Shown here: piece after piece, positions 51,025-59,510 of the stretch
Layout of the letters: each line of letters begins with the position of its first letter
Numbering within the stretch: position 1 is the first letter of the stretch
Assembly: GCA_964603615.1 (NCBI GenBank)
Contig: CAZRVU010000003.1
Location: 41,223-105,222 of the forward strand
Source: JAAZMI01 sp964603615
GTDB taxonomy: Bacteria; Bacillota; Dethiobacteria; DTU022; UBA8154
Reading direction: 5' to 3'
DNA: 64,000 bases
Position numbers and translations under genes: made by a program
The notes under the pieces: generated by a model
Seen by the model: the letters and a program-made list of their open reading frames with translations, nothing else
What the model was told of the DNA's origin: nothing
Databases searched by the model: none

Positions 51025-51969
51025 TTGACAGCTAAAAATAGTGCTGCAGCAGTAGAAACAGAAAATATTTACGATCTTCTAATTTTGGGGGCGGGGCCTG
51101 CCGGCTTGTCAGCAGCGATTTATGGTTGTCGTGCCAATTTGCGTGTGCTAGTTTTTGAACAGATGCTGGCAGGCGGGGAGATAGCTTCGACGGATCGCTT
51201 GGACAACTATCCCGGTTTTCCGGAAGGGATTGGCGGCGCAGATTTTGGGCAGTTGCTGGAGCAGCAAGCCCGGCGTTTTGGAGCAGAAATTTTACCTGCT
51301 ACTATCGAGAAAGCCTTTCTGGAAGGAAAAGTTAAAAAAATTGTGACTTCCCGGGGTTTATTTTATGGCCGGACTGTGATTATTGCTACGGGCACTGTTC
51401 CCAGGCTCTTGGGGGTTCCGGGGGAAGAAAAGCTGCGCGGGAGAGGTATTTCTTTTTGTGCAACCTGTGACGGGCCTTTTTTCAGGGGAAAAAAGGTGGC
51501 CGTTGTGGGGGGAGGTGACGCTGCTTTACAGGAGGCTCTTTTTTTGACGCGTTTTGTGCAGCAGGTTTATATTATTCATCGCCGGGATGAACTAAGAGCC
51601 GTTCCTTATTTACAGGAACAGGTTTTCAAGCAGCCCCGGATTGAGATTTTATGGGATACGATCGTGCAAGGTTTTTATGGGGAACATAAAATAGAAAAGC
51701 TGGTTTTGCAGAATGTGAAGAGTGCACAAACGTTGGATTTACCCGTGGACGGAGTTTTTCTATACATCGGGAGAACTCCCAATACCGGCTTTTTCCAAGG
51801 TGTAGAAATGGATGGCCAGGGCTATATTATGACCAGCGAGGAGATGGAAACATCATTGCCGGGTGTTTTTGCGGCAGGGGATGTGCGCCACAAATTTTTG
51901 CGCCAGGTGGTTACAGCGGCCGGCGATGGAGCTATAGCGGCGATGATGGCTGTGCGGTACCTGGGTTAG
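51025..51969 (+). CDS. trxB: Thioredoxin-disulfide reductase
   Basis: The 314-residue flavoenzyme reduces thioredoxin. It has the FAD loop GAGPAGLSAAI, the redox pair CATC in SFCATCDGPFF (near residues 142-149 from this start), the second dinucleotide loop GGGDAALQEA and the ending GVFAAGDVR. The second nucleotide site should be checked for NADPH preference, as the HRRDELRA stretch after the loop is consistent with NADPH. TTG 51025 has AAAGGGG upstream; the ATG at 50989 has none. trxA follows 100 bases later. Confidence 0.93.
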   Translation: MTAKNSAAAVETENIYDLLILGAGPAGLSAAIYGCRANLRVLVFEQMLAGGEIASTDRLDNYPGFPEGIGGADFGQLLEQQARRFGAEILPATIEKAFLEGKVKKIVTSRGLFYGRTVIIATGTVPRLLGVPGEEKLRGRGISFCATCDGPFFRGKKVAVVGGGDAALQEALFLTRFVQQVYIIHRRDELRAVPYLQEQVFKQPRIEILWDTIVQGFYGEHKIEKLVLQNVKSAQTLDLPVDGVFLYIGRTPNTGFFQGVEMDGQGYIMTSEEMETSLPGVFAAGDVRHKFLRQVVTAAGDGAIAAMMAVRYLG

Positions 51970-52003
51970 GCGGATCCTTAGCTGCGCTTAATTATAATCG
52001 ATG

Positions 52004-52080
52004 AAAGGAGGAAAAACACCGTGGTTTTTGATGCTGTAAACAGAAAGTATCCACGGTGTTCTGGAAACGATGAGTATTAA
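52004..52080 (+). promoter_or_regulatory. Short leader ORF with hairpin upstream of trxA
   Basis: A strong AAAGGAGG (52004-52011) is not placed for trxA but for a GTG at 52021 that opens a 19-codon frame, ending at TAA 52078-52080, eight bases past the trxA ATG. Its first bases lie in a perfect 10-bp inverted repeat, AACACCGTGG (52015-52024) and CCACGGTGTT (52051-52060). The trxA ATG itself has only a weak GGAA site, so its translation may be coupled to the leader frame. Confidence 0.55.
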
Positions 52081-52396
52081 GCCCACGAATGTTAATGATG
52101 AACAGTTTAAGGCGGAAATTTTAAATTCCAGCGAACCTGTACTGGTAGATTTCTGGGCCGCCTGGTGCGGCCCCTGCCGGATGGTGGCACCCGTTTTGGA
52201 AGAACTTGCCGGTGAATACGACGGCAGGGTTAAGATTTTAAAGGTCAATGTTGACGAAAACCAGGACACTGCTTCCCGTTATGGGATTATGAGTATTCCA
52301 ACGCTGATTCTTTTTAAAAATGGAGAGCCGGTGCAAACCATTGTCGGTTTTCGTAGCAAAGAAGATCTCAAGTCGGTTATTGATCAAAATATGTAG
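52070..52396 (+). CDS. trxA: Thioredoxin
   Basis: A 108-residue thioredoxin with the active site WCGPC in DFWAAWCGPCRMVAP and the cis-proline segment MSIPTLILFKNGE. It is reduced by the trxB product encoded just upstream and serves thiol-disulfide reduction in the cytoplasm. The ATG at 52070 matches the family length but has a poor ribosome site; see the leader frame upstream. Confidence 0.96.
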   Translation: MSIKPTNVNDEQFKAEILNSSEPVLVDFWAAWCGPCRMVAPVLEELAGEYDGRVKILKVNVDENQDTASRYGIMSIPTLILFKNGEPVQTIVGFRSKEDLKSVIDQNM

Positions 52397-52522
52397 TTTG
52401 TTGACAGACCTCCGCGACGCTTTTTGGGGTGGCAGCAGTGGAAGGATAATAAAATTACAGCACGTATTTTCAAGTTCAAGATAGTTGATAGCTACTGTAT
52501 TGACCAGTATTTTTACTAGCCA

Positions 52523-52572
52523 GTTCCCCTTCTAATGGAAATAACAAGGTAGTAGAGGGGGAATTATTTTTT
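52523..52572 (+). terminator. Intrinsic terminator after trxA
   Basis: GTTCCCCTTCTA pairs with TAGTAGAGGGGGAA (one bulge), followed by TTATTTTTT. The rest of the 373-base gap to the binding-protein gene shows nothing recognisable. Confidence 0.7.
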
Positions 52573-52769
52573 AGGTGTGATGTTGTGTGGTGTATCCTGG
52601 CGATCAAAGCAGAAGATTTGCCTGGATTATCCGCTATTTTCTTGAATAGACAGCAGGTTTTTTGATTGTTTTGTGGAATAAATATTTTTGTGAGTAGTAG
52701 AGTGATTTCGTTAGTGACAAGTGGACGAGCGTAGAAATTTTTTTAATTAAAAGGGGGTTAAAAGAAAAA

Positions 52770-53939
52770 ATGTACAGAAAAAAAGTTTTTTGGGCGGTAT
52801 TGTTAGTTTTTGCTTTAATATTGGCCCTAGTTGTGGGTTGTGCCCAGCCACAAGCGCCTCCAGAACAAAAAGGAGATGAAGCGGAGGGCCCTGACGCAGA
52901 GGCTGAAATGGTTAAAGTTGGTATGGTTGGGCCGCTTACCGGCGGGGCTGCCACCTATGGCCTTAGCGTGCGCAATGGCGTGCAGATTGCTATTGACGAA
53001 GCCAATGAAAACGAGGAAATTCCCGGCGTTACCTTGGAATTTCTTTCTGAAGATACCGAAGGGGACTGGTCCAAAGCAGCCAATGCTTTCTCCAAACTTA
53101 TCGATCAAAACAAAGTAGATGTGATTGTTGGTGCTGTTTTAAGCTCGGAAACAGAAGCTGGCGGACCTATTGCCATGAGCGGCAAAGTGCCCACAATTTC
53201 TCCGTCATCCACGGCAACAGGGCTGACTGTCGGCAATCCTTATCTTTTCCGGAATTGCCTTTCGGATGAGGTGCAGGCCTCTCAGCTAGCCGAATATGCT
53301 GTTGAAGAACTGGGTTTTGAGAAATTTGCTATTCTTTACACCAATAACGACTATGGTGTAGCTTTAAAGAATGCTTTTGAAGAGACCGCCAAGAGGCTGG
53401 CTGAGGTAGTGGCCATTGAGGCCTTTATGGACAATGATGAAAATTTTAAACCGCAGTTGACCAGTATCCAAAGGAAAAATCCAGAGGCTATTTTTATTGC
53501 CGGCTATTATACGGAGGCGGCTAAAATTGCCCAGCAAGCTTTGGAGCAAGGCCTGGACGTCCAGTTCTTTGGTGCTGATGGTTTCTATTCACCCGTTCTG
53601 ATGGAAATTGGTCAGGACGCGGTTGAGGGAGCAATTTTTACGGCTGGCTTCCACTCGGGTGACGAATCTGCTGTCGTCCAAAATTTTGTGAACAAATATC
53701 AGCAGCTATTTAACGAAGAGCCAGATATGTTTGCCGCCCAGGCCTATGATGCTGCTCGTATCGTCATTTCCGCTATGAAGTCCAAGGGGGTCACTTCTGA
53801 AGAAATACGCGAAGGCATCGCCGAAACCAAGGATTTCCCGGGTATTACCGGTAACACGAGCATTGACGAGGAAGGGGATACCCTGAAAGATGTTTTGATT
53901 TTAAAAGTAGAAAATGGTATTTTCCAGCGGCTCAGATAA
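52770..53939 (+). CDS. livK: HAAT-type ABC transporter substrate-binding lipoprotein (system 1)
   Basis: A 389-residue type I periplasmic-binding-protein (Peripla_BP_6) attached by lipidation: lipobox VVGC with C24. The VGMVGPLTGGAATYGLSVRNG opening of the mature domain and the SSSTATGL-like PSSTATGLT segment are typical of branched-chain amino acid binders. It heads the order binding protein, LivH, LivM, LivG, LivF. The ligand may be an amino acid or another small amide or acid. Confidence 0.92.
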   Translation: MYRKKVFWAVLLVFALILALVVGCAQPQAPPEQKGDEAEGPDAEAEMVKVGMVGPLTGGAATYGLSVRNGVQIAIDEANENEEIPGVTLEFLSEDTEGDWSKAANAFSKLIDQNKVDVIVGAVLSSETEAGGPIAMSGKVPTISPSSTATGLTVGNPYLFRNCLSDEVQASQLAEYAVEELGFEKFAILYTNNDYGVALKNAFEETAKRLAEVVAIEAFMDNDENFKPQLTSIQRKNPEAIFIAGYYTEAAKIAQQALEQGLDVQFFGADGFYSPVLMEIGQDAVEGAIFTAGFHSGDESAVVQNFVNKYQQLFNEEPDMFAAQAYDAARIVISAMKSKGVTSEEIREGIAETKDFPGITGNTSIDEEGDTLKDVLILKVENGIFQRLR

Positions 53940-53970
53940 GCTGTTGACTGCCTTACTTTTTAAAAGGACG

Positions 53971-54005
53971 AAAGGGAAGGGGGGAGGGCTTTCCTCTTTC
54001 CCTTT
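53971..54005 (+). terminator. Intercistronic hairpin after the system 1 binding-protein gene
   Basis: AAAGGGAAGG-GGGGA and TTTCCTCTTTCCCTTT form a purine-pyrimidine stem followed by ATTCC. It may lower expression of the permease genes relative to the binding protein. Confidence 0.5.
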
Positions 54006-54104
54006 ATTCCAATATTTTTCGCACCAATGGGGCTTTTCCTTTTGCCAGGCTTTTTTTCCAGGAAAAATTTTAGGGGCGTTTAAGTTAATATTTGAGGTGG
54101 AGTT

Positions 54105-54977
54105 ATGTTCTTTCAACAATTAATCAATGGTTTAGTGCTTGGCAGCACATATGCACTCATCGCCCTGGGCTACACCATGGTTTACGGTATTATCGAATTA
54201 ATTAATTTTGCTCACGGTGAAATCTATATGTTCGGCGCTTTTGCCGGCATGTATCTCGTTACAGTCCTTGAGGTTCCCTTCGTTATTGCTTTTTTTCTGG
54301 CGATGATGCTGGCCAGCCTTTTGGGGATTACTGTCGAATTTTTAGCTTATCGCCCGCTCCGGCGTTCCTCGCGGTTGGCGGCACTGATCAGTGCCATTGG
54401 AGCATCCATTTTTCTGCAAAACCTGGCCCTTTTAGTAATGGGCCCCCGCCCCTATACTTTCCCCAGTCCTTTTACGCCCAAAGTATATAAGACTGCTCTG
54501 GTTACTATTTCCAGGGTGGAGTTGATTATTTTGGCGGTCTCCTTTCTTTTAATGGTTGGTTTAACTTTTTTAATCCAGAAAACTAAAATCGGTAAAGCAA
54601 TGCGCGCTACGGCCCAGGATAAAGATACTGCCAGCTTGATGGGCATCAATATTAACCTGGTTATCACTGTAACCTTTGCTGTGGGTTCTGCCCTGGGGGC
54701 CGCGGCAGGGGTAATGGTGGGCATCTATTTTCGGACTGTAACCCCGATGATGGGGTTGATGCCCGGTTTAAAAGGTTTTGTCGCGGCTGTCCTGGGGGGG
54801 ATTGGTAGTATTCCCGGGGCAATGCTGGGGGGGCTGCTATTGGGCGTAGCTGAAGTGATGGGTGCGGCCTACATCTCTTCTCAATATCGCGATGCGATTG
54901 CCTTTGCGATATTGATCATTGTCTTGCTTTTTAAGCCTGCCGGGTTGATTGGGAAATTTATGCAAGAAAAAGTGTAG
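54105..54977 (+). CDS. livH: HAAT ABC transporter permease LivH (system 1)
   Basis: The 290-residue inner-membrane permease has about eight hydrophobic segments. LVLGSTYALIALGYTMVYG at the N-terminus and GGLLLGVAEV near the C-terminus are LivH family motifs; the EAA-like loop GFVAAVLGGIGSIPGAMLGG contacts the ATPases. GGTGGAG precedes the ATG. Confidence 0.93.
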   Translation: MFFQQLINGLVLGSTYALIALGYTMVYGIIELINFAHGEIYMFGAFAGMYLVTVLEVPFVIAFFLAMMLASLLGITVEFLAYRPLRRSSRLAALISAIGASIFLQNLALLVMGPRPYTFPSPFTPKVYKTALVTISRVELIILAVSFLLMVGLTFLIQKTKIGKAMRATAQDKDTASLMGININLVITVTFAVGSALGAAAGVMVGIYFRTVTPMMGLMPGLKGFVAAVLGGIGSIPGAMLGGLLLGVAEVMGAAYISSQYRDAIAFAILIIVLLFKPAGLIGKFMQEKV

Positions 54978-55024
54978 GTTTCACTTAATAAAGACAAACA
55001 GGGATGGAAAGCGGTAGGATTTGC

Positions 55025-55053
55025 TTGCTCTTTAGCTGGAAAGTCAATATAAT
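55025..55053 (+). promoter_or_regulatory. Candidate internal promoter before livM (system 1)
   Basis: TTGCTC (55025-55030) and TATAAT (55048-55053) with 17-base spacing lie in an unusually long 221-base gap inside the transporter operon. A small CCCGT/ACGGG hairpin follows (55077-55097). Confidence 0.45.
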
Positions 55054-55198
55054 ATGCTTAGAGGTTCCCGTGCCATCACAAAACGGGAGCACCGTCAGAA
55101 AGATGAAAATATTCAAAGCGCTTTTTTCTGGATAGCAGGTTTGTAGTAGCAAATGCAGGTTTAATTTAGCTTTGCCCTGGAGAAGGTGAAATATAGTT

Positions 55199-56080
55199 TT
55201 GTTCAGTGCGTATTATTTACAAATAATGATTTTGGTGGGCATTAATATTATCATGGCTACTAGCCTCAATTTGATTACCGGCTTTACCGGGCAGCTATCG
55301 ATTGGTCATGCTGCTTTTATGAGTATAGGAGCCTACGCTGCTGCGCTGGCAACACTTGAATTAGGTTTCCCCTTTTTTGGTTCACTTATATTTGGCGCCC
55401 TGTGGGCAGCTTTTTTTGGTGTTTTAATCGGCATTCCCACGCTTAAATTGAAGGGCGACTATTTGGCGATAGCCACGCTAGGTTTTGGCGAGATTGTGCG
55501 CATCGTCTTTTTAAATTTGAAGATCACCGGGGGAGCGGTGGGCTTAAGGGGTATTCCCAAAAATACCACGCTTTTATGGGTTATTGTTGCTGTTATCTTG
55601 ACAATATTTATTTTAAAACGGATTTTAAAGTCCCGTGTCGGCCGGGCACTGGTTGCTATCCGGGAAGACGAAACTGCTGCCGAATCGATGGGGATCAATA
55701 CCACCTACTTTAAAATTTTAGCTTTTGGCGTGGGCGCTTTTTTTGCCGGTCTAGGCGGGGGGCTTTTCTCACACTACTTTCAGTATATTCACCCCAACAG
55801 CTTTGGTTTTATGCGCTCGATAGAGCATTTGTGTATGGTTGTGTTAGGCGGTTTGGGTAATATCTGGGGTTCAATTATCGGTGCCACGGCGCTGACTGCT
55901 ATTCCGGAATTTTTAAGAGCCAGCGCTGATTACAGGCAGCTTTTTTATGGTGCCATTCTCGTTCTGATGATGAGAATCAGGCCGGAAGGAATAATCGGCG
56001 GGAATGTGGGCCGGAAGCTTCCTCCGGGCAAAACTATGGCCTGGCGGGAAAAAATCGGATTTACCAGGGCAACTAAATAA
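55199..56080 (+). CDS. livM: HAAT ABC transporter permease LivM (system 1)
   Basis: A 293-residue permease of the LivM group. NLITGFTGQLSIGHAAFM is the N-terminal signature and GGLGNIWGSIIGA is the ATPase-contact loop. The start is TTG after GGAGAAGGTG. It pairs with LivH to form the membrane channel. Confidence 0.93.
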   Translation: MFSAYYLQIMILVGINIIMATSLNLITGFTGQLSIGHAAFMSIGAYAAALATLELGFPFFGSLIFGALWAAFFGVLIGIPTLKLKGDYLAIATLGFGEIVRIVFLNLKITGGAVGLRGIPKNTTLLWVIVAVILTIFILKRILKSRVGRALVAIREDETAAESMGINTTYFKILAFGVGAFFAGLGGGLFSHYFQYIHPNSFGFMRSIEHLCMVVLGGLGNIWGSIIGATALTAIPEFLRASADYRQLFYGAILVLMMRIRPEGIIGGNVGRKLPPGKTMAWREKIGFTRATK

Positions 56081-56219
56081 TGTAAACATGATCATAAACT
56101 CCAGAGCCCCAGACAAGTTTACTTGTTCAGGTTCATTTGTTGGGGGCTATAAAGTAGGAGATTATAAAATATAAACAGGCAGGTAGGCTTTGAATTAAAG
56201 GTTAAGGAGGTTGGGTCTA

Positions 56220-57008
56220 TTGTTTAGGACCGGTTTGAATAATGGCTACGTCTTGGACGCTGTGCAAGTCAGCCGTAATTTTGGCGGTTTGAAAGCAGTG
56301 GATAATGTTGATTTTTTTATTAAAGACCAGGAGATAGCCGGTCTGATTGGGCCAAATGGTGCGGGGAAAACGACTTTGTTCAATCTTTTCACGGGTCATT
56401 ATCAACCTACAGGTGGCGATATATTTCTCGGAGACGAAAAAATCGGGGGGTTAAAACCACACCAAATTACAGAAAAAGGTGTGGCACGAACCTTTCAAAA
56501 TATTCGTCTTTTCGCGGGAATGAGCGTTCTCGACAATGTTCTTATCGGGGCGCATACTAGAACTAGTTCAGGACTGCTGGGGGCTATTTTCCAATGTCCA
56601 AAGGATAAAAAGGAAGAAAAGGAAACAAGAGAAACCGCTCTTTCCTTATTGTCCTTTGTGGGTTTAGATGTAAAAAAGGATGAGCTTTCCCGGAACCTGT
56701 CCTATGGCGAGCAGCGCCGCCTTGAAATAGCACGTGCCCTGGCAGCAGATCCAAAACTTTTGCTGCTCGATGAGCCGGCTGCCGGGATGAATCCCCAGGA
56801 AACCATGAATCTTATGCAATTGATCTCCCGTATCCGGGATGAGATGCGAAAGACAATCCTTTTGATCGAACATGATATGAAAGTAGTCATGGGTATTTCA
56901 GAAAGGATTGCTGTATTGAATTATGGTAAAAAAATTGCCGAGGGGACACCGCAGGAGATCCAACGCAATGAGGCGGTCATTCATGCTTATTTAGGAGTTT
57001 CCGCCTGA
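56220..57008 (+). CDS. livG: HAAT ABC transporter ATPase LivG (system 1)
   Basis: The 262-residue ATPase has Walker A GPNGAGKTT, signature LSYGEQRRLE, Walker B LLLLDEPAAGMNP and the H-loop IEHDMKVV. The C-terminal extension with HAYLG is typical of LivG. TTG 56220 lies nine bases after AAGGAGG, better than the TTG at 56211 that touches the site. Confidence 0.94.
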   Translation: MFRTGLNNGYVLDAVQVSRNFGGLKAVDNVDFFIKDQEIAGLIGPNGAGKTTLFNLFTGHYQPTGGDIFLGDEKIGGLKPHQITEKGVARTFQNIRLFAGMSVLDNVLIGAHTRTSSGLLGAIFQCPKDKKEEKETRETALSLLSFVGLDVKKDELSRNLSYGEQRRLEIARALAADPKLLLLDEPAAGMNPQETMNLMQLISRIRDEMRKTILLIEHDMKVVMGISERIAVLNYGKKIAEGTPQEIQRNEAVIHAYLGVSA

Positions 57009-57044
57009 GTGTAAAAGCCTGCCGGGGAGGGGGGATTTGGGGAA

Positions 57045-57749
57045 TTGCTCCAGGTTGAAAACGTTTCCACTTTTTATGGTAATATCCAGGCCTTAAGAGA
57101 TGTCAGTTTTACAGTCGGGGAAGGCGAAATTGTTACGCTAATTGGTGCTAATGGTGCAGGTAAAACGACAATATTGTTAACGATCTCGGGGCTGCTTAAA
57201 CCCGCAGAAGGTCGGATTATCTTCCAAGAAAAAAAATTGGACGATTACCCTCCACATGAAATAGTAAAATTAGGTATTTCCCATGTTCCGGAAGGGCGGC
57301 GTATTTTTCCCCGGCTTACGCTCCTCGAAAATCTGGAAATGGGGGCCTTTACGCGCCGGGATAAAGATGGCTTGCAGGCAGATTTAATGTCTGTTTTTGA
57401 TACCTTTCCACAGCTTAGAGGACGGGAAAAACAAGTTGCCGGCACATTGAGCGGTGGTGAGCAACAAATGTTAGCGATGGGCCGCGCCCTGATGTCCCGC
57501 CCCAAACTGTTGCTTTTAGATGAACCCTCAATGGGCCTGGCTCCCATGGTCGTTCAGGAAATATTTCGAATTATTGAGGATATTAACCGGCAGGGGACAA
57601 CAATTTTATTGGTGGAACAAAATGCCCAGCTTGCCTTGAAGGTTGCCCGGAGGGGGTATGTTCTGGAAACAGGGCGTATCACCTTAAACGATGAGGCGTC
57701 CTCTCTACTGGAAAATGATGAAGTGCGCAGAACCTATTTGGGTGAATAA
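57045..57749 (+). CDS. livF: HAAT ABC transporter ATPase LivF (system 1)
   Basis: A 234-residue ATPase with Walker A GANGAGKTT, signature LSGGEQQMLAMGRAL, Walker B LLLLDEPSMGLAP and H-loop-region LVEQNAQLAL (the LivF family has Q or N in place of the usual histidine). It ends the operon and is followed by a terminator. Confidence 0.94.
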   Translation: MLQVENVSTFYGNIQALRDVSFTVGEGEIVTLIGANGAGKTTILLTISGLLKPAEGRIIFQEKKLDDYPPHEIVKLGISHVPEGRRIFPRLTLLENLEMGAFTRRDKDGLQADLMSVFDTFPQLRGREKQVAGTLSGGEQQMLAMGRALMSRPKLLLLDEPSMGLAPMVVQEIFRIIEDINRQGTTILLVEQNAQLALKVARRGYVLETGRITLNDEASSLLENDEVRRTYLGE

Positions 57750-57777
57750 GCCGTTTTTCTACGACGGCTGTTTTTTT
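57749..57777 (+). terminator. Intrinsic terminator after livF (system 1)
   Basis: AGCCGT, loop, ACGGCT, then GTTTTTTT. Confidence 0.88.
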
Positions 57778-57790
57778 AGACCCTATTCTT

Positions 57791-57926
57791 GATTCTACTG
57801 CCTAAACTATATTTGCAAGGCGTTCGCTGAAATCAGCATCCCTTCGACTGGCAATTTTTTGACAATTTTTCACCCGGGCCAATTGAACATCCTCTTTAAA
57901 AGGCCCTAAAAATGGCGTCCTGCAAT
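57791..57926. mobile_element. Repeat family B, truncated copy
   Basis: It begins at GATTCTACTGCCTAAACT and follows the family B element in inverse orientation up to ATGGCGTCCTGCAATT, after which similarity stops; about 90-100 bases of the other end are missing. The preceding TATTCTT is shared with the copy that begins at 63947. Confidence 0.75.
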
Positions 57927-57946
57927 TCCAGAAGTTTTGTTCCGGC

Positions 57947-57974
57947 TTGACATATATTTTGGTTAATATACAAT
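57947..57974 (+). promoter_or_regulatory. Candidate promoter of transporter system 2
   Basis: TTGACA (57947-57952) and TACAAT (57969-57974), 16 bases apart, in AT-rich DNA directly after the repeat. Confidence 0.6.
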
Positions 57975-57994
57975 TATTCTTGGCTACAATAAAA

Positions 57995-58017
57995 GCAACT
58001 ACTTGCCAGGTAGTTGC
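57995..58017 (+). promoter_or_regulatory. Palindrome downstream of the system 2 promoter
   Basis: GCAACTAC and GTAGTTGC around a 7-base centre form a perfect 8-bp inverted repeat near the expected transcript start; it may be an operator or an RNA hairpin. Confidence 0.45.
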
Positions 58018-58124
58018 GTGTACAAGCTGTTTCGATATCGGGGGAGGGGGTCATTTTTTTACCTCGTGGGGACAGCTATTATCCTTGATCTATTAGATCT
58101 AACACGAAGGAGGAAACCGGATTT

Positions 58125-59399
58125 ATGAAAAAGAAGGCATTGATGCTGTCGATCCTGTTCATGTTTGTTTGTGTTTTATTGCTGGAAACAGGATGTAGTC
58201 CGCAAGCGGAAAATGAAAGTGTGGGTGGCGATGAAGAAGTTGCTGATGCCGGCGAAATTACGATCGGTGCTTTGCTCCCGATGAGTGGTGATCTGGCGGT
58301 CTACGGGCAAAGCGTGCAGAAAGGAGTTAACCTGGCTGTAAAGCAGATCAATGAGGCCGGCGGCCCCCTGGGCATGAAGCTAAATGTGGTCTTCAGGGAC
58401 TGCCAAACAGATCCCACCGCGTTACGGGATGGCGCCGAAAAACTGGTAAACGTGGACAAGGTTCCCGCTATCATCGGCCCCATGATCCGCACCGATGTTG
58501 CGACTCAGGTGACGGCTCCCAACCACGTTGTGGCGATCTCTCCTTCCAATACCCCGACCTGGGTGACCACTTTGGATGATGACGACTATACTTTTAGAAC
58601 TACTGCTTCCGACTCTATACAGGGCAAGGTGTTAGGTCAGCTAGCTTGGGAATGCGGTTACAAGACGGCGGCGATCTTGTACATAAATGATCCCTATGGC
58701 GGGGGCCTGGCTGAGAGTACTGAGGAGTGGTTTGAAGCATCCGGTGGCCAAGTGCTTGGCGTGGCTGCCTACGATCCGGGAGAAGTTGCTTATAGGATGC
58801 AGCTCAGCGAGCTGGCCAAGGGAGATCCGGATGTGCTCATTTTAATCGCTTATCCGGAGAGCGGTGTCGTGATTATCAGGGAAGCTTTGTCAGCCGGGTT
58901 GTTCGATCAGTTTCTGTTTCCTGATGGCATGCAATCCGATCAGATCATCGAAGATGTTGGCGGCGATTTTCTAGAAGGAATGTACGGTACTGGCCCCGGT
59001 GCTGCAGAGACCCAGTCGTACGAGAATTATCTCGATGCTTACCAAGCGGAATTTGGTGAAAAACCCGCTACTGCTTACACCGAAAATGCCTACGACGGGG
59101 TGGTAGCTATAGCCCTGGCCATGGCGGCTGCAGGTAAGGAAGCGCTGCAAGAAGATCCCGGCCAAGCCATTCGCGATAACCTGCGCGTGGTTTGCAATCC
59201 TCCCGGGGAAGAGATTACGGCTAGTATTGACGGGTTCAAAAAGGCTTTTGAACTGCTTGCGCAGGGAGAGGCGATCAATTATGAGGGTGCTGCAGGATCG
59301 ATAGATTTTGACGAACATGGAGATACAGTTACGCCGATTCTCGTCTGGAAGATCGAAGGCGGCGAAATCGTGCCGGTGAGATCGGTCGTTGCGGAATAA
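58125..59399 (+). CDS. HAAT-type ABC transporter substrate-binding lipoprotein (system 2)
   Basis: A 424-residue Peripla_BP_6 lipoprotein, lipobox ETGC with C24. The mature start ITIGALLPMSGDLAVYGQS and the GPMIRTDVATQVTAPNHVV region fit the amino-acid/amide-binding group. It shares architecture with the binding protein of system 1 but is clearly divergent, so it is a separate lineage rather than a recent duplicate. AGGAGG precedes the ATG. Linked amidase suggests an amide ligand. Confidence 0.92.
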   Translation: MKKKALMLSILFMFVCVLLLETGCSPQAENESVGGDEEVADAGEITIGALLPMSGDLAVYGQSVQKGVNLAVKQINEAGGPLGMKLNVVFRDCQTDPTALRDGAEKLVNVDKVPAIIGPMIRTDVATQVTAPNHVVAISPSNTPTWVTTLDDDDYTFRTTASDSIQGKVLGQLAWECGYKTAAILYINDPYGGGLAESTEEWFEASGGQVLGVAAYDPGEVAYRMQLSELAKGDPDVLILIAYPESGVVIIREALSAGLFDQFLFPDGMQSDQIIEDVGGDFLEGMYGTGPGAAETQSYENYLDAYQAEFGEKPATAYTENAYDGVVAIALAMAAAGKEALQEDPGQAIRDNLRVVCNPPGEEITASIDGFKKAFELLAQGEAINYEGAAGSIDFDEHGDTVTPILVWKIEGGEIVPVRSVVAE

Positions 59400-59423
59400 A
59401 AGAGCGGTGTAATTAGCAATGCT

Positions 59424-59459
59424 GGTTCCACTGCATAAATTACATTCTGCAGTAGAATC
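59424..59459. mobile_element. Minimal 36-bp family B derivative
   Basis: The left terminus GGTTCCACTGCATAAATTAC is joined within a few bases to the right terminus GCAGTAGAATC, so nearly the whole interior is missing. It is flanked by AATGCT and AATGAT, a near-identical 6-bp duplication. Confidence 0.65.
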
Positions 59460-59510
59460 AATGATGTATTGCCTATTTCTTTTATAACATCTTAAAAGGG
59501 GTGCGGGGCT

